Source of the DNA: Crambe crambe
Lineage: Eukaryota; Porifera; Demospongiae; Poecilosclerida; Crambeidae
Assembly (NCBI GenBank): GCA_963924555.1
Contig: OZ004582.1
Span: 8,775,927 to 8,839,926, forward strand
Direction: 5' to 3'
DNA length: 64,000 bases
Shown: positions 21,089 to 28,996 of the stretch, piece after piece
How positions within the stretch are numbered: the first letter of the stretch is position 1
Layout of the letters: the number at the start of each line of letters is the position of its first letter
The notes under the pieces: generated by a model
Databases searched by the model: none
The model's input: only the letters and a program-made list of their open reading frames with translations
Told to the model about the DNA's origin: nothing
Program-made: the position numbers and the translations under genes

Positions 21089-21347
21089 GGGTAGCTAATG
21101 CCATTGAAAGAACATTGTAGCTACAGGTCTCTGGTGTAGGCACAGGTCTCTGCAAGTTGGTTGATCTCTGAGATTATCAGGTTGGTCAAAGGACACAGTT
21201 ATTTTAGTACACGTGATGACAAGATGATGTATGATATCAGAGAGTGCGGTAGCACTCTCTATGTAGGGTTAGTCCGGAATGGGTGTGGCTTCTCTCATTA
21301 GAATAATACAAACTAGACTCTCTGTATCTCTTCTATTCTTGCTACAG
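21089..21347. other. Intergenic, no gene seen
   Basis: Degraded array flank followed at about 21236 by a small palindrome (AGAGAGTGC … GCACTCTCT) and the phrase ATGTAGGGTTAGTC, which recurs in the arms of the MITE at 21897. This suggests a second, partly overlapping mobile-element copy. Confidence 0.4.
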
Positions 21348-21452
21348 GCTCAACTAAACTTCTTACATCTGAAAAACAATGCAGAAGATGATGATATGAC
21401 CACTCAAACTCCTCCAGAACAGCGTCAACGATCGGCACCAGCCGCCGCCTAA
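21348..21452 (+). other. Possible captured terminal exon
   Basis: A pyrimidine-rich tract and acceptor (TTCTTGCTACAG) are followed by 34 open codons reading from AQLNFLHLKNN to RQRSAPAAA and a TAA, with AATAAA about 45 bp later. The composition (acidic run, then Pro/Arg/Ala tail) looks coding and is unlike anything else in the array. No upstream exon is visible. It may be the last exon of a gene fragment carried in by a mobile element. I do not recognise the protein. Confidence 0.25.
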
Positions 21453-21896
21453 ATCTAAAATTTTTATGATTCATTCATCATCATCATCAGATTCAATAAA
21501 ATATGATCCTTACACATATGACAATCAAATTCATATCAACTTGTGCAATTAGCTATAACCACACAATGTGGTTTTACCATTGTTATATCCACAGTTTCCC
21601 TTCAAAATAATCACTCACAGTGCCTCCAACCTGTGAACTTTGATTTCAGTATAAATTGTCTCATTTTCAGTATTTTCAGCAATTTTTAAGTAATACCAAT
21701 ATAAAATGTGTATGGTTGGAGGCTCTGCACTCATATCAAACGAATCTTCATTATAACTATGTCAGCCATTTAAAATGACATCATTTGTCATGCACGCGCG
21801 TCTGTCACTATTATGCGTGCGCATATGTGCACGTAGGCACGTGCCAACCAGCTATTTTTCAATATTCAACCTTTAGGTCATACAAAAAGTAAACAA

Positions 21897-22190
21897 ACAA
21901 GTGAAAAAAATTTATGCTAAATAAAAAGGCCATGTAGGGTTAGTCTGTACTTTAACAGTTTCTGTCAACAAAAATCAAGCCTTCAATAATAATCCTTACA
22001 TCACTGCCTAAACCAAGCAGAACACTTTTATACTGACATGAACAATTAAAGCAGCTTGGTGGGAGGCAGTGATGTAGGGATTAATATTGAAGGCAGCATA
22101 ATTTTGATTTTTGTTGACAGAAACTGTTAAAGTACAGACTAACCCTACATGGCCTTTTTATTTAGCATAATTTTTTTTCCTTTCACTTGT
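21897..22190. mobile_element. Foldback MITE of about 294 bp
   Basis: Ends ACAAGTGAAA and TTTCACTTGT. The arms pair over more than 100 bp (GGCCATGTAGGGTTAGTC / GACTAACCCTACATGGCC, TTTCTGTCAACAAAAATC / GATTTTTGTTGACAGAAA, ATCACTGCCT / AGGCAGTGAT) around a loop near 22015-22060. The right flank is TRAF-like coding sequence (GTTCTAATAAAGATGAAGGC), so the element lies in, or truncates, an array copy. Superfamily not determined; no clear target-site duplication. Confidence 0.75.
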
Positions 22191-22330
22191 GTTCTAATAA
22201 AGATGAAGGCAAGATAAGTTGGGGCAGTTAGACCAGCACTTGAATCCTAACCAAGATATGCAAGAAATAGGCTGTGCCTACACCAGAGTCAAGTGTTTAA
22301 ATTGTAGTGAAGGGTGCCAGCTATGTTCTA
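22191..22330 (+). pseudogene. TRAF-like fragment next to a MITE
   Basis: Matches codons from YCSNKDEGC through the QEIGCAYTRVKC and SELYQR region of the array genes, with a deletion after GAAGGC that breaks the frame and no RING part. The left junction is the end of the MITE at 22190. Confidence 0.7.
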
Positions 22331-22852
22331 AAGCCACAATGAAGTCCTTTGAAAGGAGGCTATGTGAATTTCATGTTGCAAGATTACTGTACAGGAATCT
22401 GAGTGTGCATTCTCGCGCATGCTCAACTTTTGAGCCTCGAAATCTCACCGGAGAAGGTGAATGGCATGCTAATAGGTTAGAACTATACTAGAACAGTCAA
22501 TAGCTAGCTCTTCAAAGCTTACTTCTCTAAGTCCTTTCCAAATCTGAGTGCAATTTCGAAAATTCAAGCAGTGCGCATGCGTAGTAGTCGGACGCCTGAC
22601 GACCAATTTTTGCAAGATTCCCTAAAAACCTCTGTACAATCCATGAAGTTGTGTAAACCATAGGACAAAATGTATCCACCAAACCAAGTACATGCACATG
22701 CGATGATAAGATGATAGGTAAACAAAGCCACAGTTACATACTTATGGTTGAGTAGAATAGGACTTATCAACCACAGCTATAGACATGTGGATAAGCAAAG
22801 TTTATAGAGTGATATAGTGCAGAGTCTGATAATCAAATTCATTGAATATTTA
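22331..22852. other. Intergenic, repeat-rich, carries a copy of the array promoter block
   Basis: 22341-22395 resembles the right half of the MITE family at 25141. Further on are unrelated sequence and then the conserved upstream block (CTTATCAACCACAG at about 22757) leading to the broken copy at 23009. No gene. Confidence 0.5.
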
Positions 22853-22971
22853 CACTGTAAGAATGAAAGTGTGTACTGCACACTAAATTGTCCCAATACA
22901 CACACTAAAAAAAAACCGGTGTGTGTATTGGGACAAAATGGTGTGCAGTAAACACTTTCATTTTTACAGTG
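22853..22971. mobile_element. Tc1/mariner-like MITE inserted in a promoter block
   Basis: 119 bp with near-perfect inverted arms beginning CACTGTAAGAATGAAAGTGT and ending ACACTTTCATTTTTACAGTG, flanked by TA on both sides. Paralogous promoters without the element read GAATATTTAGGTCATG at the same place, giving the empty site directly. The TA duplication and CACTG ends suggest mobilisation by a Tc1/mariner-type transposase. It splits the AT-rich spacer from the E-box/ETS part. Confidence 0.8.
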
Positions 22972-23008
22972 TAGGTCATGTGACATCTGGTTTACTTCCC
23001 AGTTTAAA

Positions 23009-23145
23009 ACATGTCTCTAGATCTGGCAGTGACAGGTTTTGAGTGTGAATTTGTTGAACAACCTCCTGAAGTTTTTCAGTTTTCCTGTCTCCTAAGGATG
23101 GTTGTCATATGATCAGGATAACTGACATTGCAATTGAGTAATAAA
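23009..23145 (+). pseudogene. TRAF-like copy reduced to its two ends
   Basis: The start (MSLDLAVTGFECEFVEQPPE) is intact as far as the first RING cysteine region, then the sequence jumps to the C-terminal tail (GGTTGTCATATGATCAGGATAACTGACATTG) and stop. About 1.1 kb between them is deleted. Both the promoter block (with a MITE in it) and the 3' ETS-like site are still present. Confidence 0.8.
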
Positions 23146-23647
23146 CACATTTACAATAGCTCAAGATGCAAGGCTTGTACATTCCACACATAATTATCAT
23201 GTGTATCTGTTGGATAAGAAACGGAGGTACAGGTGGGAGTGACACTTCCTGTACTGGACAGGAAGGCTATAATGATGAGGTATTCAGTTGGCCCGTTATG
23301 TAGGCACGGTTACTGAAGTTGGAATCTTTTGATGCAAAAGACAGTAATTCTGTGAATGAAAGAGGAATCTACTTCCTGTCCTACACACTGTACTTCCTGA
23401 AATCTACTACCTAGCTGTGAGAAGAGAGGGAGGGAGGGAGGGAGGGAAGTGGGTACTGTAATTAAGAGGGAAGTGGGGTACTGTAATTAAAAAAGTAGAA
23501 AGGTTTCAGTAACAGTTGGTCTTCATGAAAATTCAGAGCTAGCACATGGCAATTAATAACAACATTAATAGCATTCATTAACTGGTTGGAGTAATGTTCC
23601 ATATAAAGTCATGTATAGTCTTTTCTTAGTCTCATCCACCTTTAAGT

Positions 23648-24856
23648 ATGTCTCTTGCAGTGACAGGTTTCGAGTGTGAATTTGTTGAAGAACCTCCTGA
23701 AGTTTTGCAGTCTTCCTGCCCTATCTGTCTCATGATCCTCCGAGAGCCGAACCAAGTGACCTGCTGTGGGAAGAGCTTCTGTAGAACTTGTATCCAGCAG
23801 ATAAAGACCAAGAACAAGCCCTGTCCTACTTGCAACCAGAAGAATTTTTCAAATTTCTCTAATCTTGGCCTACAACAACCCTTGTATGGTTATAAGGTCT
23901 ACTGTTCTAATAAAGATGAAGGCTGTGATTGGCAAGGTGAGTTGGGGCAGTTAGACAAGCACCTCAACTCGAATCCTGACCAAGATAAGCAAGAAATAGG
24001 CTGTTCTTATAATGAAGTCAAATGTTTATACTGTAGTGAACTGTATCAGCGACGTTCTATAAAATGCCACCAGATATTCAAATGCTTGCTGAGACCATTC
24101 AGCTGTAAAATGTGTAAGGAGTTCAAGTCCACGTACGATGACGTGGTTAAGAACCATGCAACTTCATGCAAGTGCAGACCTGTGAAGTGTCCTAACACAT
24201 GTGGAAACACTTTACAACATCAAGAGCTTAAAAAACACCTGTCAAGTGTGTGTCCTTTATCGATGGTCGAGTGTGAGTTTAGCCATGCTGGTTGTGATGC
24301 CAAAATGCACAGGAAAGATCTTCCTTCCCACTTGAGCAAGAGCATGGTCACTCACATGTCTCTACTGGCAAGAGATAATAAAAGACAGAGTTTGCAAATT
24401 GAAAGACAGAGCTTGCAAATTGAAAGCCAGGACTCAGAAATTAAGAGACAGAACAAAGAAATCGTTTCTCTGAGGTCATTAATTACTTTGCTGGTTAGAG
24501 GGTACACGTCAGAGTTACAAAAGATCTCATGTGTACCTCCTATTGATTTCAAATTAAGAGCAGGGGAATCCTCTCAGCCATTTTATAGCCACATTGGTGG
24601 CTACAAACTCAAGGTGGCTATTGAAAGGAACACATTCCTTTTTTTATCCTTCACCATGTTAGAAAGTGAATTTGAAGTGAAGTCCCCATATAAGCTCTCA
24701 ATCACTGCAATGGTTATCGATCAAGTCAACAATAAAGACCACAAGACTTATAATGTAAAGATTTCCTATCCTTCAACGACTACGAGAATTCCTTTCTCAA
24801 AACATGAGAAGGATGGTTATCATAAGATCAGGATAACTGATATTGTAATTGAGTAG
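23648..24856 (+). CDS. TRAF-like RING/zinc-finger/coiled-coil/MATH-like protein (T12, second subfamily)
   Basis: A 402-residue single-exon gene starting MSLAVTG like T8. The RING reads CCGKSFCRTC, with Lys where His is expected. The zinc fingers share the RRSIKCHQIFKCLLRPF signature with T8 and T10. The coil alternates RQSLQIE and SQDSEIKRQNKEI. The MATH-like domain is shorter at its end (TRIPFSKHEKDGYHKIRI). The upstream sequence lacks the main promoter block; the run-up is TTTTCTTAGTCTCATCCACC. The flanks with the T8-type segment support a separate subfamily with its own control. Confidence 0.88.
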   Translation: MSLAVTGFECEFVEEPPEVLQSSCPICLMILREPNQVTCCGKSFCRTCIQQIKTKNKPCPTCNQKNFSNFSNLGLQQPLYGYKVYCSNKDEGCDWQGELGQLDKHLNSNPDQDKQEIGCSYNEVKCLYCSELYQRRSIKCHQIFKCLLRPFSCKMCKEFKSTYDDVVKNHATSCKCRPVKCPNTCGNTLQHQELKKHLSSVCPLSMVECEFSHAGCDAKMHRKDLPSHLSKSMVTHMSLLARDNKRQSLQIERQSLQIESQDSEIKRQNKEIVSLRSLITLLVRGYTSELQKISCVPPIDFKLRAGESSQPFYSHIGGYKLKVAIERNTFLFLSFTMLESEFEVKSPYKLSITAMVIDQVNNKDHKTYNVKISYPSTTTRIPFSKHEKDGYHKIRITDIVIE

Positions 24857-25140
24857 TACACACATATAGTAGACAATTATCATGCAAGGTCTGTGCACTA
24901 CACACATAATTATCAGTTAGTTATTAAGTATAGACATATATTATTAATAGAGTGTATAATCTTCAATGAAATCAATGGAAACCTCACTATTAATGACCTA
25001 TACAAAGGTAAAGGTATTTGTGCACTTCAGAGAGCCCAACACCATTGAAAGAAATTATTAATACAGTTCTCTGCAAGTTGGTTGGGAGTAGATCTCGGAG
25101 GTCGATAATCAGGATACCCGTGCACACTTGTTATTTAGTA

Positions 25141-25288
25141 CAGTGATCTTGCAACATGAAATCCAGAACACCAAACCTAAATTTACATAGCTTCCTTTCA
25201 AAGGACTTAATTGTGGTTTTAGAGTTGGGAAGGAAGCTGTATGTAAATTTTGGTTTGGTGTTCTGAATTTCATGTTGCAAGATCACTG
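25141..25288. mobile_element. MITE with TA target-site duplication (pogo/mariner-like)
   Basis: 148 bp with inverted ends CAGTGATCTTGCAACATGAAA and the reverse complement at the right (GCAAGATCACTG), flanked by TA at 25139-25140 and 25289-25290. It has a related copy at 16651 and fragments in several array flanks. No coding capacity. Confidence 0.75.
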
Positions 25289-25314
25289 TAATCCACTCTA
25301 TACTACACTGGATT

Positions 25315-25478
25315 TCTGGATGGTTGTCAGTAAGGAATGAGGAATAGGTAATTGCTTACAAGGAGAAGGACCTAAGAAACCTGATCCTTTCTTTCATGCC
25401 CTATACCCAGTTGTGTAAACCATAGAACAAACTGTATCCACCTATTCCCCAAACCTTCCTGACAACCAACCTGCAATG
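25315..25478. repeat. Inverted-repeat element related to 27989-28125
   Basis: Starts GGATGGTTGTCAGTAAGG and ends CCTTCCTGACAACCAACC, forming imperfect arms. A sequence with the same parts (GGTTGGTTGTCGGGGAATG … AAACCTGATC-like in reverse … CAACTG) lies in an intron of the APC5-like gene. Probably a degraded MITE. Confidence 0.5.
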
Positions 25479-25659
25479 GACAGTACACATGCAATGATAA
25501 GATGATCTGTAAATAAAGCCACAGTTACATAATTATGGTCTAGTAGAATAAGACTTATCAACCACAGCTAGACATGTGGATAAGCAAAGTAGAGTGATAG
25601 CGTTCACAGTTTGTTTTAGGTCGTGTGACATCTGGTTTAGCTACTTCCCAGTTTAAAAC

Positions 25660-26841
25660 ATGTCTCTAGATCTGGCAGTGACAGGTTTTGAGTGTGAATT
25701 TGTTGAAAAGCCCCAAGAATATTTGCAGTCTTCCTGCCCTATTTGTCTCCTAATCCTCCGAGAGCCATACCAAGTCACATGCTGTGGAAAGAGCTTCTGT
25801 AGAGCATGTATCCAGAAGCTAAAGACCAGGAACAAGCCCTGTCCTACTTGCAACCAGGAGAACTTTATTGATTACTCTAATCTTGGCCTACAACAACCCT
25901 TGTACAGTTTTAAGGTTTACTGTTCTAATAAAGATGAAGGCTGTGATTGGCAAGGTGAGTTGGGGCAGTTAGACAAGCACCTCAACTTGAATCCTGACAA
26001 AGATAAGCAAGAAATAGGCTGTTCTTATACCAAAGTCAAGTGCTTACACTGTAGTGAACTGTATCAACGATATTTGATAAAATGTCATCAGACCTCAGAA
26101 TGCTTACTGAGACCATTCAGCTGTGAGATGTGTAAGGAGTTCAAGTCCACATATGATGACGTGACTAAGAACCATGCACCTTCATGCAAGTGCAGACCTG
26201 TGGAGTGTCCTAACACATGTGGAAACACTATACCGTATCAAGATCTTGAAGAGCACCTATCAATATCAATAGTTGAATGCGAGTTTAGCCATGCTGGTTG
26301 TGATGTCAAGATGTACAGGAAAGACTTTCCTTTCCACTTGAGTGAGAGCATGGTCACTCACATGTCTCTACTGGCAAGAGAGAATAAAAGACAGGACTCA
26401 GAAATTTCTTCACAGCATTCACAAATTACTCAATTAGTTAGAGAGAATGAAAATCAGAGTGCAGAAATCAAACTGTTGAAGTCAGAGCTGCAATTTATGA
26501 GAATAGTATCTGGCCCATGTGTACCTCCTATTGATTTCAAATTAAGAACAGGGGAATCCTCTCAGCCATTTTATAGCCACATGGGTGGATACAAACTCAG
26601 ATTGACTATTGAACCAGGCATATTACATTCTTATTTAGACATCACCATGCTAAAAAGTGAATTTGAAGTGAAGTCCACATATAACTTCTCAATCACTGTA
26701 ATTGTTGCTGAAGATAATAAAACTTATAACGTAAAGCTTTCCTACCCTTCAACTACTACAAGAATAAATATACTGCGGTTAACATTTACTTCCCCGTCAT
26801 ATGAATTTTCGATCAGGATAACTGAGATTGCAATTGAGTAG
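25660..26841 (+). CDS. TRAF-like RING/zinc-finger/coiled-coil/MATH-like protein (T13, last of the array)
   Basis: A 393-residue single-exon copy, the shortest intact one. RING reads CCGKSFCRAC, Lys for His. A four-residue deletion removes the SVCP segment of one zinc finger (EEHLSISIVECEFSHAGC), losing a cysteine that the others keep. The coil is short (SSQHSQITQLVRENENQSAEIKLL). The MATH-like domain is divergent at its end (NILRLTFTSPSYEFSIRITEIAIE, in part). The GATA/RUNX-like half of the promoter block is present upstream; the E-box/ETS half is altered (GTCGTGTGACATCTGG). Confidence 0.88.
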   Translation: MSLDLAVTGFECEFVEKPQEYLQSSCPICLLILREPYQVTCCGKSFCRACIQKLKTRNKPCPTCNQENFIDYSNLGLQQPLYSFKVYCSNKDEGCDWQGELGQLDKHLNLNPDKDKQEIGCSYTKVKCLHCSELYQRYLIKCHQTSECLLRPFSCEMCKEFKSTYDDVTKNHAPSCKCRPVECPNTCGNTIPYQDLEEHLSISIVECEFSHAGCDVKMYRKDFPFHLSESMVTHMSLLARENKRQDSEISSQHSQITQLVRENENQSAEIKLLKSELQFMRIVSGPCVPPIDFKLRTGESSQPFYSHMGGYKLRLTIEPGILHSYLDITMLKSEFEVKSTYNFSITVIVAEDNKTYNVKLSYPSTTTRINILRLTFTSPSYEFSIRITEIAIE

Positions 26842-27112
26842 TACAGATAATAGCTGGTACTTATCGTACACATAATCAATTCTTGGTTATAAATAAATAT
26901 TATCATTAAGCGCACAATGATAACTTCCTGTACTGAACCGGAAATAGTAATGTGACCCACACATACAGGGTTCTCCCCAGTGAAACTGATCAGAGCGCCA
27001 TATTAAAGGATTTGATATTCTTGTGGCTATTAAAGTACATTGCATGAAAGGAAAATGGGCCCCATCAGAGTAGTGCTGGTCTATGAATGAGGCTAAAGAT
27101 CCTCCCCTCCTC

Positions 27113-27124
27113 CCCCCCCCCCCC
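27113..27124. repeat. Poly-C run in a pyrimidine tract
   Basis: About a dozen C residues within a C/T-rich stretch (27098-27142) just beyond the last visible splice donor of the APC5-like gene. Confidence 0.6.
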
Positions 27125-27160
27125 CTCCTCCTCCTTCTCCCTATCTAGAAATGATCTTAC

Positions 27161-28671
27161 TTGTGCCCAAACTTTCCATGTAGCTCGGCCAATAGCAGTG
27201 CCTCACTGCCAAGTTCAGTCCTGCCTGGTGCTGCTTTAGGGAGAGCCGTTGACGGTTCCTTCAAGAACTTCTTCTCTTCCCACCACTGCAACAGTCCTTT
27301 CAACTTTGCAGTGAAATCAAGCTCTTTCAACTCCTCAGTTTCCCCAACCTAATTGTGTGCATGCAATGAGAATCAGTACCTCAGTCAGAAAATTCTACAT
27401 GCTCCTTCAGCTAAGCCTTCCATCTTAGGGCTAAATTATAGGAGGTGCCCCTTATTTCAGGGGTGAATCAATACATGACAGCCTGTCAGGCTGTAATAAT
27501 GAGACAGACAGAAAAGTGTGCTGGTTTGGAATATTATCCTTACTCGTTAAACACTCAATAAGACTGATTAGAAAGGCTCTTCCTACTAGTATAAGGGATA
27601 AACACAATGGGAAAGACTTTTTGGATTTCAGCAGGTCTTTATTGAATTATTCCACTGTACATTATAGTGAACCTGTGTGGAGTCTTGTGGTGTGTCCATG
27701 AAGAAGCTGTCCTCTCCAAGTTTGAAATACTTCTGCAAGTCAGAATGAAACCTCATAAGCTGGGAGAAAGTCAGCTTCTTGTACTCCAGCACACATTGTC
27801 GCACGTATATTCCTGGAGAGAAAAAAAGAAGGGAAATCATCAGCTACGTGGCTAGCTAGCATGACTGAAGTCATGACAATTCACTTATTGTGGGCAGATG
27901 TGGATTAGCTACAAATCATGCAAGTTCAACCATGTAATAAATTAAAACAGAGCCCATGTAAATTCAACCCTTCTCAGTAATAATATGCAGGTTGGTTGTC
28001 GGGGAATGGGTGGAAACAATTTTGTTCTATGATTTACACAACTGCATGTTATTCTGCGTAGGACATGAAAGGATCAGGTTTTGTGGTCCTTGTAAGCCAC
28101 TACCAATTTCTCATTCGGTTCCTTATCAGTGCATCCCAATAATTATATAATAATCATTACCTATGATGCTATTGGAGCAGTCGACATCCAATAAGTGAGG
28201 GACAAAGGTCGCGGTTCCTGGGTTCCCTGAGGAATGTAACAGGTTCCGCAGGTTGTCAAATAAGTCCATAAACATCTTCAAGTCTCTCAGTACACCATCA
28301 AAACTGGAAACAGAATCAGAATTGAAAGAAACAAGTAAATCTAAAAGTATACCTTTTGGTGAAGATAGACTTGAATTCAACGTCTTCTATTGCATCCAAA
28401 ATATCCTTTATTTCCTGCATAATAATAATAATAATAATAATAATAACATTCATTATCTGGTAAAGGGTTTGCAAGTATTCTGAATAATGCTCACCAATCC
28501 ATGCTGAAAGCTTGCCAATGGCTGAATCCCTCGAAGAATCAGGAAGATTATGTCCGTGCGGGAATAAGCATCTTTTTGGTACCTGCCCCATTCCTTGATC
28601 AACACAAGGAGAGGAACGGTCTGAGGCGATCGCACTACGTGAATATGCCTGTAGTCGATGTCCAGATTCAT
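27161..28671 (-). CDS. ANAPC5: ANAPC5-like (APC/C subunit 5), N-terminal exons only
   Basis: Five exons on the minus strand join in frame: 28671-28495, 28414-28353, 28303-28161, 27812-27673 and 27348-27161, all with GT-AG borders. The product resembles the N-terminal third of APC5: a segment like VTPYKIAVLVLLNE (here RSPQTVPLLVLIKEW), SIIGIYVRQCVLEYKKLTFSQ followed by LMRFHSDLQKYF, and ALLLAELHGKFGH like the start of the TPR region. APC5 is a scaffold subunit of the anaphase-promoting ubiquitin ligase. The last visible exon ends CACAA|GTAAGA; the C-terminal TPR exons are not in the next 300 bp and none was noticed under the TRAF array. Either a very long intron or truncation. The start Met (28671) is a choice; the frame continues upstream. 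Confidence 0.7.
27989..28125. repeat. Dispersed repeat inside an APC5-like intron
   Basis: Shares segments with 25315-25478 and with about 22640-22690 (CAGTTGTGTAAACCATAG family), in part inverted. Probably a decayed MITE. Confidence 0.4.
28421..28446. repeat. (AAT)n microsatellite
   Basis: About eight AAT units in an intron of the APC5-like gene, close to an acceptor site. Confidence 0.8.
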
Positions 28672-28996
28672 TCTGGAAGGTGGAGTACTAGAATTCTCAT
28701 GAACGTGCAACAATTTCTCTATCGCGTGTAGTTTACTGTAGCCCAAAATGCAAAGCCACTGGCAAAAAAAATAAAAATGCAGAAAGCTAATCTGTACGCA
28801 TGCGCAGCACTGCACATGCGCCTGATTTTGGAATGGAGGCGTTACTTCCATTGCGCCAAAACTCACTTCCGTTCCATGTTTTATGACGTGATATTTCCGT
28901 AAAACTCAGTAATCTCGGGACACAACTGGTACCAAGATTTCATGTTGTTGTTGGTTTGGAAGAAGACTTGAGAAAAGCCTCAAGATTCGTTCACGA
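28672..28996. promoter_or_regulatory. Shared promoter region of the ANAPC5-like and CARF-domain genes
   Basis: The two genes are head-to-head with about 325 bp between start codons. The region contains CACTTCCG and a TGACGTGA motif (28884-28891; CRE-like) and no repeat. Such spacing suggests a bidirectional promoter, as is common for housekeeping genes. Motif identities are by eye. Confidence 0.5.

Noticed and set aside
26900..27100. Possible next exon of the APC5-like gene on the minus strand
   Set aside because: No frame resembles the APC5 TPR region, and part of the stretch (GGGTTCTCCCCAG) is a transposon end.
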